Assembly: GCA_020186115.1 (NCBI GenBank)
Contig: WSYJ01000142.1
Coordinates: 558,001 to 622,000 of the forward strand
Direction: 5' to 3'
DNA length: 64,000 nt
Origin: Histomonas meleagridis
Taxonomy: Eukaryota > Parabasalia > Tritrichomonadida > Dientamoebidae
Shown: positions 29,227 to 39,800 of the stretch, piece after piece
Layout of the letters: the number at the start of each line of letters is the position of its first letter
Position numbering within the stretch: position 1 is the first letter of the stretch
Program-made: the position numbers and the translations under genes
The notes under the pieces: generated by a model
Databases searched by the model: none
Told to the model about the DNA's origin: nothing
What the model saw: only the letters and a program-made list of their open reading frames with translations

Positions 29227-29861
29227 GAAAGAAATATTCAGCGGTATCAAATGTTATCAAAAAGCAAATGACTTTTTTTTCAAAAAAGTTATATAACCGT
29301 CAACTCCCTTATTTTGTGATGTGATGTTGATCCTATCGTCGTCAATTTGATAGACCGTTTTTTCTAATGTAAGGTGACACCTTGGTGCGCTAAGCAGGAT
29401 ATTGAATTTTCTAACACCAGCCATCGATTATTTCGGGTTTTTGAATGAGAGTGTTTACGTAAACCGCTAAAATTGATCAATTTTCAAAGCTCTCGTCATA
29501 AAATACTGACAAGCATTCAATAAATGTTTACATTGGCCATTAATTCTGAGCGCCTTGCATTATCGGCCACATTTCAACAAATTTTTATCATTCTCATTAT
29601 TATGAATAATAAAATTAATTTCATTGTTTTAAAAAGGAATGATGTTTATTAAAAATTCTTATAAATCAAGAAAATCTAAAGATAAAAAAATCAATAGATA
29701 GAATCCAAATTTATCCTAAACGAATAATTGCATCAGTGGCAAAAAAAAAGCAAGAAAAGGAAAAAATTTTTGAACTTTCTGTAAGTTTTTTAAATAAGCG
29801 AGAATTATAAAAGAGAGAACGTTTAACTTGATGTAAACTGTACGTTAAGCAGAATTATCAA
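29227..29861. other. Divergent intergenic region
   Basis: About 635 bases between divergently transcribed genes, so it should hold both promoters. I see no gene or tRNA. Confidence 0.5.
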
Positions 29862-30383
29862 ATGATTGCCGAAAAATTCCGACCAAGCGAATGTTTGAAG
29901 TCAATATTAACATCAATGTTCGCTTTAACAAGATGCGAACATACAAAACAAAAATCAAAAGATCAAATTACAGAAGAAATTACAATTATAGTTATGAAAG
30001 CAGTCGAGCTGACTAACAACCCAAAAGAAATATTAAAAGATATTGGCATTATCATATTTCCTGGCTCCATCGCAATTGAAAAGGAGAAAGTTGCAAAAAT
30101 ACTATCATTAAAAGAAGCAACATTATCAAACCGACTCAAAACGGCGAACTGGACTCGAAACATTTATTGTCCTACTGCAACACGAAAGCAATTGAAAAAA
30201 ATAGTTGGTGAAGAATTAATTAAAAGGTGGTTCCTCTTTTCAATTCCTCCTAACACGTCTTTTCCCACCCTTGTTCAAAAAAATCCTAAACTTGTTTACA
30301 ATGTTAAAAACTTTTATCCTGAATCTGATCTGTTACCACCAATTTTCTCAATTGAAAACATTCCATTAGTTTGTGAGCAATAA
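29862..30383 (+). CDS. Small basic protein with a helix-turn-helix-like motif
   Basis: 173 residues, intact frame. I do not recognise the whole. The middle (residues about 65-105) reads as a small helical DNA-binding fold: AIEKEKVAKILSLKEATLSN followed by RLKTANWTR, comparable in spacing to the recognition-helix region of the trichomonad initiator-binding domain of IBP39, though this match is from memory and weak. A basic helix (RKQLKKIVGEELIKRW) comes next. The C-terminus is Pro/Asn/Phe-rich. No second domain is present. DNA binding is an inference; it could equally be another small helical protein. Confidence 0.6.
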   Translation: MIAEKFRPSECLKSILTSMFALTRCEHTKQKSKDQITEEITIIVMKAVELTNNPKEILKDIGIIIFPGSIAIEKEKVAKILSLKEATLSNRLKTANWTRNIYCPTATRKQLKKIVGEELIKRWFLFSIPPNTSFPTLVQKNPKLVYNVKNFYPESDLLPPIFSIENIPLVCEQ

Positions 30384-30609
30384 AAATATAAATGTAATTA
30401 TGCTTTTTGTTTATGTATTAATTTGAAGTTTTGATCAACATATTGTTTTTGATTTTTCTTTTCTATTATTTGTGGTCTTTAGATAAAATTTGGTATGTGC
30501 CATATTTTAAATTTGTTTTTTTCGCTGTTATTTAATTTGCAAAGTATGTTTAGTTCCCCCTAGAAACAATTTATCTAAATGCCAATTTTGAACTGATTTT
30601 AATACGTTG

Positions 30610-33330
30610 ATGAACTTTTGGTGCACGGCGCCGTTTAAAGTTGTTTTGGAGCAAAACAAACAGGACACAACAGATTTAAACAATTCAACCCCTCAATCAC
30701 CGTCAAAAACCAATGAGCAAGACAAAGAAGGAAAAATTTTATATGTGTGTAGACATTGCAACAATATTTCATATCTTTCCCAAGATTTTTTAAATCCAAA
30801 GCCAAAAAAGCCACAAAACGAATTTCGTAGAAGGTCTCAAGGAAATGTTAAAGGTGATTTACTTGAATTACAGACGTTAATCATTCAATCTGATAGTTAC
30901 AATGATTGGGAAGGAAGACATACATACGAAAACTTAAGAGATTTTATCGAAAAGAAAGGACTTGGCATATTTCCTTTTTGTCCAAAATGTTCGGTTCTTA
31001 CATCAAACATATTTAAATCCAAAGTCAAATTTTACACTAAAGAAAGCAAAAAACTAAAGGATGGCGCAATTAACTCTAATACAGAAAATGTTCTCAACCA
31101 AAAGCTCGCCGAAATCAATGCACAAATGAAACCTCTTAGAGTTGTATCAGCCAATACTCAAAAGCATTTAGACGCACTTTTATCATCTAAACCAACACTA
31201 CCAGAGTGTGCTCCAATTCCCACATCCACAACGATTCCACATTCCACATCTATTGGAAATAGTAGTGATCTAGATTTTAACTCTATAATGCTTGCCTCTA
31301 CTTTTCGTATTTCTACCTTTCGACATTATGCCACCATTAATGGAAATCGAATTGGCACTAATACTCCTGATCCTGTTCAATATGATGAATTCGACAGCGG
31401 ATTATATTTTCTTGTTCAGCTTCTTCAAGCGATTGGAAGGATGATCTCATCACCAATTACGAGTTTTAACTTAACATCCGAGATACAATTTATTAATAGT
31501 AAAGGAGTTTCTGATGTTTTTACATCACTCAAACTTAAATCTAGTAAAACAATTGCAAGTTTTAGAGAAGCTACAAAGTTATTATTTAAGGTAAGTCATA
31601 AGTTATTTTGGGATCTTACTAAAATTAATATTAACTTTTCGATTCCGAATGAAATCGATTTAAAGAATTCCAAAATTTCTGGCGAAAGTTATATATATGA
31701 TCCAAAGAAGCCATATTTGTTTACTTATGCAATAAAAAGATTAGTAATGGACTTAAAAATGATTCAAGCGAGAACAATGCAATCTGCTGTTTATAAAATT
31801 AATAAAGAATTTAATATGATGAAAATAAATGAAGAGCCAATTATAGAGAAAAATGAAGAAAAAAATGAAGAAGAAAGATTAAGACATATCGAATCGCAAT
31901 TCTTAATAGCTTCGCAATTAACATTCAACAAGGATAAAGAAACTCCAGAATCTTCGAAATTTGAAAGTAGTATATTAACAACAGAAAATGATAATTTCCC
32001 TTCGCAAGTCGAATATTTGGATACTTTGTCAATTATTGCTGAGGAGGATGAAAACGAAGTAAAAGTAAAAGAAGAAGAAATTAAATGTGAAAATATTAAT
32101 AAGGAATACATTGGAAATAAAGAAGAAAAGGAGATTAAAGAAGAAGATAAAAATGATGTTAAAGAAGAGATTTACATGGAAAATGATAATAACAACGAAA
32201 CAAAAATGAAAGAAGAATCTGAAAAGATCGAAATTAAAGAAGAAGATAAAAATGAAACTAAAGAAGAGATTAACATGGAAAATGATAATAAGAATGAAAC
32301 AAAAGCTGAAGAAGAAACTGAGGAGAACAGAAAAGAAACGGAAATTCACGAAATTAAAAATGAAAACGAAATTGCTAATGAAGAAGCAGAAGCAAAGCAA
32401 GAAATTAATGAAGAAGAAAAAGAAATTAAAGAAGAAGTCAACCAAGCGGAAAATAAAGTCAAAGAAGAAACTAACAAAAAAGAAAATAATATTAAAGAAG
32501 AATCTGAATCAAAGCAAGAAACTAAAAACGAAGAAAATGAAATTCAATTTGATGAAGAAACAACTAATGGTGAAGAAGCGGAATCAATTAAAGAAATTAA
32601 TGAAAGAGAAAATGAAATCAAAGAAGAAAATAATATTCAAAAAGAATCCGAATCAAAACAAGAAACTAAAGAAGAAAACGAAATTAAGAATGAAAAAGAA
32701 GAAATCAACAAAGAGGAAGAATCAAATGAGGAAAATAATGAAGAAAAAGAAGTAAAAGATGAGAAAGAAGAAATTAATGAAAAAGAAGAAGCAGAATCAA
32801 ATGAAGAAATCAATAATGAAAAAAATGAAATTAAAGAAGAAATGGAAGAAAACATTAAGGAAGAAAGTGAAGTTAAAGAAGAAGAAAACGAAATTAAAAA
32901 TGAGAAAGAAGAAACCAAAGAAGAAGCAGAATCAAATAAAGAAATTAACGAAAACATATCCAGTGAAGAACAAAATAAAATTATAAACGAAAAAGAAGAA
33001 GCTAATGAAGCAGCAGAACCTAATGAAGAGCAAAGTGAAATTAAACACGAGAAAGAAGAAATTAAGGAAGAAGAAACAGCGACAAACAAAGAAATCAATG
33101 AGGAAGAAAATGAAATTAAACAGAATGAATCCAACGAAGAAAAAAACGAAATTAAAAGTGAGGAAGAAGAAACCATTAAAGAAGCAGAAACGAATGAAGA
33201 AGAAAATGAAGTCAAAGAAAACGAATCCAATGAACAAAATGAAATAAAACACAATGAACCACCAGAAGAAAATAAAGAAGATGAAACAGAACAAATTGAA
33301 GAAAAAACAGAAGAAGAAAACCAAAATTAG
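30610..33330 (+). CDS. Beclin-1/Atg6-like protein with a very long acidic-basic tail
   Basis: 906 residues starting at the ATG at 30610; a TTG lies just before it. Two Cys pairs, VCRHC (47-50) and FCPKC (124-127), correspond to the N-terminal CxxC pairs of Beclin. From about 229 to 395 the sequence follows the evolutionarily conserved domain: ASTFRISTFRHYATINGNRI, then VQYDEFDSGLYFLVQLLQAI. Beclin/Atg6 is the regulatory subunit of the class III PI3-kinase (Vps34) complex in autophagy and endosomal sorting. From about 420 to the end there is nothing but low-complexity Glu/Lys/Asn/Ile sequence with imperfect repeats of the NEIKEE type, roughly half the protein. Beclin elsewhere is about 450 residues, so this tail is unusual. 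The coiled coil normally before the conserved domain is short. Confidence 0.72.
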   Translation: MNFWCTAPFKVVLEQNKQDTTDLNNSTPQSPSKTNEQDKEGKILYVCRHCNNISYLSQDFLNPKPKKPQNEFRRRSQGNVKGDLLELQTLIIQSDSYNDWEGRHTYENLRDFIEKKGLGIFPFCPKCSVLTSNIFKSKVKFYTKESKKLKDGAINSNTENVLNQKLAEINAQMKPLRVVSANTQKHLDALLSSKPTLPECAPIPTSTTIPHSTSIGNSSDLDFNSIMLASTFRISTFRHYATINGNRIGTNTPDPVQYDEFDSGLYFLVQLLQAIGRMISSPITSFNLTSEIQFINSKGVSDVFTSLKLKSSKTIASFREATKLLFKVSHKLFWDLTKININFSIPNEIDLKNSKISGESYIYDPKKPYLFTYAIKRLVMDLKMIQARTMQSAVYKINKEFNMMKINEEPIIEKNEEKNEEERLRHIESQFLIASQLTFNKDKETPESSKFESSILTTENDNFPSQVEYLDTLSIIAEEDENEVKVKEEEIKCENINKEYIGNKEEKEIKEEDKNDVKEEIYMENDNNNETKMKEESEKIEIKEEDKNETKEEINMENDNKNETKAEEETEENRKETEIHEIKNENEIANEEAEAKQEINEEEKEIKEEVNQAENKVKEETNKKENNIKEESESKQETKNEENEIQFDEETTNGEEAESIKEINERENEIKEENNIQKESESKQETKEENEIKNEKEEINKEEESNEENNEEKEVKDEKEEINEKEEAESNEEINNEKNEIKEEMEENIKEESEVKEEENEIKNEKEETKEEAESNKEINENISSEEQNKIINEKEEANEAAEPNEEQSEIKHEKEEIKEEETATNKEINEEENEIKQNESNEEKNEIKSEEEETIKEAETNEEENEVKENESNEQNEIKHNEPPEENKEDETEQIEEKTEEENQN

Positions 33331-33472
33331 CTGACTGCAAAATGAATTTATTAATAAAACATCTGTGGAATAATGAACATGATGAGGAAAATAATATTTT
33401 TATAAACATACCGATAGTAAATAAATTTTTGAATTTTAAATTGTCGAAAATAAACCATTGAAAACCATTGCA

Positions 33473-35866
33473 ATGGACAATGTTTATCAGCTTCAGCAGC
33501 TGTGCCATCAGCACAAGTATTTTACAGAATTACTTGATATAGAAAGCACAAAACAATCTAAAGATGTTGTTGAACTTATTAAATCAGTAATTAAGTACTC
33601 ACGTTCATTCTGTCAATTCTCAATTAGATATACAACATTGTCCCATCTTAATGTTTTAGATTTGATTAGGTCTCCCATTTATACAGAAGACAAAAAGGTA
33701 CAAGATAAAAAGCAACCAATACCGACTGAATTACAACAAGAAATGCTTAGATTTGGTCAAGCATGTTTTAACTATATTCCATATATTTTAGAATCAGCAT
33801 CAAAATTTTTTCACACTGAAGGATTTAAAGAATATTGTTTTGATTTTGCTGGCTCTGCTTTAATGTCATTATTTGGTTTTTGTTGGAACAAAGAGCAAAG
33901 TAAAACCTGCGTTTCATCTCTTATATATATGGTTATGAATGAAATGAAATATCTTGCCAAAAAGAATATTGATCCACCAATAACAACTTCATCATCTTTT
34001 CGTAATAATTTTGTCAAAGATCTTATACGACAATTTTTTCTTATTTCAGGAATTCAAAATTATCTAATTTCTTCATTATCTAATCCACTTTTAGATCTCT
34101 TTAATGACCCTCAACTTACACAGGATCATGACTTTATGCCTATTGTTACCAATTATGCCAAAATCATATTATCTCTTCTTATCAAAAATGCGAATAAAAT
34201 GCCAAACATCATATTATATTTCTTCCGCGAGCTATATCAAACAGTTTCAGGAAGTTTTCCAGACAATCCTGATGAATGGAAATTATTGATAAAAGTTATC
34301 TTTTATGATTCTATAATTCGTCCATCCATTACCAATCCCATGTTATTTGGTATATTTCCTGCAAGTTACATATTACCAAACACCCATGTCTTACCCTTTT
34401 TATCCAAAGCATTTGGCACTGCCTTAGGCTTTAATGTCACTCCTGATAGCATTTCTGACTCTGACAATGGATCAGAAGAAGCCACGACGCTTATAAACTA
34501 CTTAATTCGTGGTTCATCCGATTTTGACAAAGTCAGCATTCGTGATGTCATCAGCGGTTTTAAGATTGATTGTCCATTACAATTATTTTCTACCACTGAT
34601 TTAATCTTAATAGCGCATATCATCAATAATTCTCCTACGAAAGGCGGTATGCAACATTTTCGTTCATTATGTGAATTTGAAACAAGAATTAATTTTAAAG
34701 AATATGAAACAACAGATTTATGGTGTGACAACTTAACGATTGACATCCAAAACTATAAACGAAAAGACATACATTTGAACTCAGTATTTATACCAGTCGA
34801 TCAACAAGAGATTGCAAATGATCAATTAACATATGTTGCGAAACATTTAATATTTTACTTACAAAACATTCCATTACGACAAAATAATTATCAAACAATT
34901 AAAGAGTTTTTAGAATCGAATTTAAAAAGAGCGATTGAAATTAACTCTGCAATGGAACAAACTACTACATCAATTATATATGAGAAAGTTATTGCATTAA
35001 ATATACCATCTGATGTTATTATTAATCGAGCTAAAGATATAATGTATGAAAAAATGTTTTCACAAAAGAAAATAATTTCGAATTCGTTCTTTAATCAAGA
35101 AATTTTGGATAAATTATCAGATAATTATCAATCATTACAAAAATTAAATTACCAACAAAGATCGTTCATACATCAAAAACTTGTCGCGTTTTATTTCTTG
35201 AAGAATAAAGAGGATTGGAACGCAATATTAAATGAAAAGGACAAATTCATTCACGACTCAAATTTTTGGTTGGAAACTTTCCAAAGAACCGCCGATAAAG
35301 TTATCAATTTCTCGTGCGCGAACGGTTTGAAGAAATCTGAGGTAAATTCCCTAAAGAAACAGCTTCATTCATATATATTACAATTGTTCCCGATGTCAAG
35401 TTTCCTAAAGAGACAAGCACCATTGTTAAAACAAGGAGAAAAATTGGTAGCGCAACAATCGATTTTCATTGAAAGATTCGTTAATGAAGGACATTCAAAA
35501 TCACTGCAAAAATTACTTCAAACTGGTCCTTACTTTGAATCGGCTGTTGCAAAGTTACAAAGAATTACTAAATTTAATGCACCACTTGACATATTTGATA
35601 TCATCTCAAATGTTGTTGAAACATTGCAAAACATTTATGGATTTGATTCAGGTGAAGCTATCCCTGGAGATGATTTCCTTCCTTTAGTTACATTTACAAT
35701 TTTAAAAGCCGCAATTCCCGAAATATTTGCAATCTCTGCATACTTAAATCATTTCCTTGGGAAGGAAAATGGTGCGATACTGCTCGAGAGAGAACAAGAA
35801 TATATATACGCATCATTTATTTCTGCGCTCAAAATTTTACTTGATTCAATGATAAAGTCAAAGTAG
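33473..35866 (+). CDS. RasGAP-domain protein
   Basis: 797 residues from the ATG at 33473; an upstream in-frame TTG is not a likely start. The GAP domain covers about 90-370. The arginine-finger motif is present as SFRNNFVKD with Arg177, followed by the helix FLISGIQNYLISSLSNPLLD. The second hallmark, normally FLRFICPAIxxP, is IFYDSIIRPSITNPMLFGIF near residue 275. RasGAPs speed GTP hydrolysis by Ras-like GTPases. The last 400 residues are helical with no recognised domain; the layout recalls GAPVD1-type proteins but no VPS9 domain is evident. It is convergent with the neurofibromin-like gene at 36821-43441, which seems to lack a GAP domain. Confidence 0.75.
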   Translation: MDNVYQLQQLCHQHKYFTELLDIESTKQSKDVVELIKSVIKYSRSFCQFSIRYTTLSHLNVLDLIRSPIYTEDKKVQDKKQPIPTELQQEMLRFGQACFNYIPYILESASKFFHTEGFKEYCFDFAGSALMSLFGFCWNKEQSKTCVSSLIYMVMNEMKYLAKKNIDPPITTSSSFRNNFVKDLIRQFFLISGIQNYLISSLSNPLLDLFNDPQLTQDHDFMPIVTNYAKIILSLLIKNANKMPNIILYFFRELYQTVSGSFPDNPDEWKLLIKVIFYDSIIRPSITNPMLFGIFPASYILPNTHVLPFLSKAFGTALGFNVTPDSISDSDNGSEEATTLINYLIRGSSDFDKVSIRDVISGFKIDCPLQLFSTTDLILIAHIINNSPTKGGMQHFRSLCEFETRINFKEYETTDLWCDNLTIDIQNYKRKDIHLNSVFIPVDQQEIANDQLTYVAKHLIFYLQNIPLRQNNYQTIKEFLESNLKRAIEINSAMEQTTTSIIYEKVIALNIPSDVIINRAKDIMYEKMFSQKKIISNSFFNQEILDKLSDNYQSLQKLNYQQRSFIHQKLVAFYFLKNKEDWNAILNEKDKFIHDSNFWLETFQRTADKVINFSCANGLKKSEVNSLKKQLHSYILQLFPMSSFLKRQAPLLKQGEKLVAQQSIFIERFVNEGHSKSLQKLLQTGPYFESAVAKLQRITKFNAPLDIFDIISNVVETLQNIYGFDSGEAIPGDDFLPLVTFTILKAAIPEIFAISAYLNHFLGKENGAILLEREQEYIYASFISALKILLDSMIKSK

Positions 35867-35927
35867 AAATGTATAAAAGTAAAACTTCGTTTATTGATAG
35901 GTGTTGTTTTTATAAGAAATTTCACAA

Positions 35928-36308
35928 TTATTTATGTGTATTAAATCCTGAGAACATGGCGCACTTAAAGCGCGATCTACATTCTTCTAATTGAGCCCGT
36001 AAGGTTTGGTTAGCATTAGAAGCTTCTGTGAAACGTTTCCGGAGATTTTGAGCTGTTTGTCTAAGTGTGTTATTCTCATTGATCAAATCCGAACCATCAT
36101 CGAGTTGTTGAGGAGGTCTACTAACAGTTTTTGTGACTGGTTTGGGAGTAGAATAAGTAGTAGTTGGGAATTGAATAGGTACATTGATATCATTGGAAAA
36201 GGTTGGAGTATCGAAGCTGTCATCGAATATGTTTGAATCACCGAAGCTGTCAGTGGCAAAACTCATTGGAACGAAGGCGTCATCTTGGTCGAAATCGAAG
36301 TCCCACAT
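35928..36308 (-). CDS. Small acidic coiled-coil protein, unknown
   Basis: 126 residues starting MWDFDFDQDDAFVP. The first 40 residues are Asp/Phe/Ser-rich, the middle is Thr/Pro/Lys-rich, and residues about 75-112 form a probable short coiled coil (LINENNTLRQTAQNLRKRF). I do not recognise the family. It is followed 61 bases later by the end of the RasGAP gene on the opposite strand. Confidence 0.6.
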   Translation of the reverse strand: MWDFDFDQDDAFVPMSFATDSFGDSNIFDDSFDTPTFSNDINVPIQFPTTTYSTPKPVTKTVSRPPQQLDDGSDLINENNTLRQTAQNLRKRFTEASNANQTLRAQLEECRSRFKCAMFSGFNTHK

Positions 36309-36820
36309 GTACTTTTTTGAAGCTGTTTTTGGCTCTTAAAAAGTGTGGTTTGTTGATTATAAAATTTATCCGTTGAAAACCGATCGATTCAATTTTTCAA
36401 TAATGCTCTCAATCACTGAATAACCCACAGTCTTAGAGTCAAATTTGATAATGGAATGATCGGGTAAAATGTGACGGAACGATGCTGCTTTGAAAAAGTT
36501 CATTTCGATGTTTATGGCGAATTTTGGAACTTTTTAAGTGGGCGGATTGTTGCAATTTGTCATTATTTGGCCAAATAATACTCACTTCCCAAGAGAGAAA
36601 ACTAGTTTTCTGTATGAATAACCTTTTAGTCAGCAAACAATTTCTTGCTTTTATCTTTATCTATTTCGAACAATAAAATAAAAATTTATTCGAATAAATT
36701 ATTAATAACTGCGCAATAAATTTTAGGTTAACTTCAAGGAAATGAAGTATTCTCATTTATGTTTAAAAAAAAAGAAATTAATTCGTCAATGGTTTATGTT
36801 TAATTAAATCTTTGTTAAGT
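36309..36820. other. Intergenic region
   Basis: About 510 bases between two minus-strand genes. GGCGGAT occurs at 36541-36547. A short 65-codon frame here is not convincing as a gene. Confidence 0.5.
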
Positions 36821-39800
36821 TCATTCATTTTTTGCTAATAGTTCTAATGCTTCTGATATCAAATCGTTAACTTTTGCATCTTCCATTTTTGTGAAGTTAA
36901 TTTTGTCGTATTGTACAGCATATTTATTATCTGTCGAATTTATTCCAAGCAAAGCAGCAGCTAATGCTGATATTGAGTCTATTCTTTGTAGTGAGGATTC
37001 TGTTTCGATCATTTTCCAGCATCTGTTCACTAAATCGTTAACAATTGGCACAAAGAAAATTTGATGTTTCTTTGATGCGTAAATTAAAACTCTTGCTAAG
37101 CAATCGACGCTTTGCAAACATGTTCGTTGTCCGAAGAAGTTTGTAATCACTTTCACCAACCAAGCGCTTTCTTGGAGGCCGAACTTTGATATTACATTGA
37201 ATATAAATTCTTCAAGAGGTTTTCCATTCGTAATTTTTTGTGTCAAAGCTTTAACAGTATCTTCATTACCGAAAGTAATTAAAGGTACCACAAAGTAAAT
37301 CAATTTCTCCGAAGAATCCAAAAGATTATCAACACAAAGATTAAAGATTGATATTGTTGTTTGACGAGTATCAATTTCTTCAATCGATCTCATAAGGGAC
37401 ATAACGAAAGCTTGATAAAAGTCACGTTCGAAGTTAATATTAAGTGAAGATTCCAAATTTTTGATATCATTTTTAATTTTATTATTGTCAGAAACTTGAT
37501 TACGAATTGATTCAATACTTTGTTTAGGTTCGAACATACATTGTAAACACATATGTAAAAGTTTATTAGCTGCAATTCTAAGCATTGTATTCGAATGATT
37601 AGCAGCGAATAATGATACCCAAACCAAATATTTAATAGTTTTCATATCATTACTAATAATTTTAATAGCAGAAGCAATTGATTCAAGACAAATTGCAAGT
37701 TTTTGATAAGAGAAGTCAATAGATTTAAATAACTTTGGAAGGTTTTTAATTAAATCAATAACAATTTCTTTAGTACCACCAGTAAAGTAAATATTTGCAG
37801 TAGTCTTAAGATAAAATATTGAAGGGTTATCATTTGGTAAAGTTTTATTAAATAATTCCCTAAAATCTTTTTGATAATCTTTGCCAAATGATTCCATTAA
37901 TTTATCAACAAGATCAATTAATTTAATAGCTGGTAATACTTTAGGATGTTCTAATAATTGAAGTATTTTATCACGTGACTTATTAATAATTCTTTCTGAA
38001 TTAGGAAATATACTAAGTAATGAACAAAACATTGCTTCATAACAAGACTTGACAAGTGATATTAATTCAAGTGTAGTATAAACACCACTCATAATAGTTG
38101 AAAAGAAGAATAATGGTAAATTAGTTAATACATATTCAGGACAATTAAATGATAATTTGGAAATAATCGAAAAGATTTTCGTAGGATTAACTGCATCGCC
38201 ATAACATTTTTGACATATAGTACCATCAAAGAATGTATCAATAACAATTTTACCTACTAATGATCCATGTTTTCTCATAAATGCTTGAGCAGCTCTTCGA
38301 GCAATAGAGAACTTTTGTGTTATAGTATTTTGGGATTCATCAATAGTATTAATTTGAGCAATTAAATAGAATGCAACTTCTATAGCTAATTCACTTGTTA
38401 AATCATTTAAGAAATAAGAAGTCAATATACTTGCATAAGCAGTATTAGTATAAGAAATCTCAAATAAATTCGATAAAACTGTATACATTAAAGGTACATT
38501 ATCAGAAGAATTCATAAATTCGATAAATAATGGAAGTAAATTCTTTAAAGCTGCTTCAGATTGATTAATTTTTAATAACAATGATAAGTTCTCTACTACA
38601 TCTGATACTAAATTCTTTTCGACAACTTCTTTAAAGAGATTTGTCATATTAACTGTACAATCATCAGCTACATAAACACTACAATTAACAACTGGTTTAC
38701 CTGAATGAATAGCAGCTTCAAATAATTGGATTGCTTGGTTCATTAAAGTCGCTTGATTTTGTGCAATTAAAAGTAATGAAAATGATATCATTTGTACTCT
38801 AAATGATGATGAAATTGTTATAACTATTTCACTTGATTGAATATATTTACCAACTTTACATTTCATTAATTCATATGCTTGTATTATATATTTCTTATAT
38901 TGTGTTGGTAACTTTAAATGATGATTTTGTAATACCGAACCATCTAATTTATGTACATCGAAGAATATTTCAACACCATTATCAGTTTCAACTATTGATC
39001 GAATTGTATCAATACCTATATATAATGTATGTAATACATTTGTACCTAAAAATGATTTTGTTAATGATACTGCTATAGAAGATTCAGCAAAGACTAAATA
39101 TGCTTCTTTACCATTATATTTAACAGGTACTTGACATCGATATTCAGAAATATTACCAAATGCTGCTTCAGGGAAATAAATTAAATCTTTCGGTGTTAAG
39201 ATACTTGATAAGTCATTTAATACAACAACAATATCTTTCATAGATTTAGGTAATTCTGCTGGTAATATATCTTTCATTAATAAGTTTTGTACCAAAATCG
39301 AAGGATTTAATAATACAATTTTACGAATTTTACTTATAAAACCTGTTGGCGCATTTTTAATAATTAATGGAAATTCTTCGACAATATGTTTAGGTATTAA
39401 TGTCAAATTGATAAATAATTGAAATTGATCAACTTTTTCAAAGAACTTATAGAAATATGAAGTAATAATTCCTGGTTTTAATATAGGAATTTTAACTAAA
39501 TCAATGAAATAACCTCGAGAGTTTTCAATTAAACCAATTTCTTGGATACAATTTGAATAATATAATTTAGATTCATCTTCTGGACTTAAATCTGGATGTT
39601 GAAATACAAACTCTGATCGATCAAATGGAGTTTTATGTAAACCTACAAAAGCAGTAATTATATTCATATCATTACTAATTGTATCAAATGAATCCTTATT
39701 AATATAAATTTCTTCGATATTAAATATAGTATTCATTAATTTTTCGAATTGTGGTGAAGATTTTAATTTATTAATATAATTCATAATATTTAATTTATTA

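Noticed and set aside
29227-29861. tRNA or other structured RNA gene
   Set aside because: I looked for a B-box (GGTTCGAANCC) with cloverleaf arms in this and other spacers and found none convincing.
32029-33324. Several long hydrophobic frames on the minus strand opposite the Beclin-like tail
   Set aside because: They are the antisense of GAA/AAA/AAT repeats, giving Phe/Ile/Leu/Ser runs by necessity.
33458-33472. Start of the RasGAP gene at 33458
   Set aside because: That codon is TTG; the ATG at 33473 is the first plausible start.
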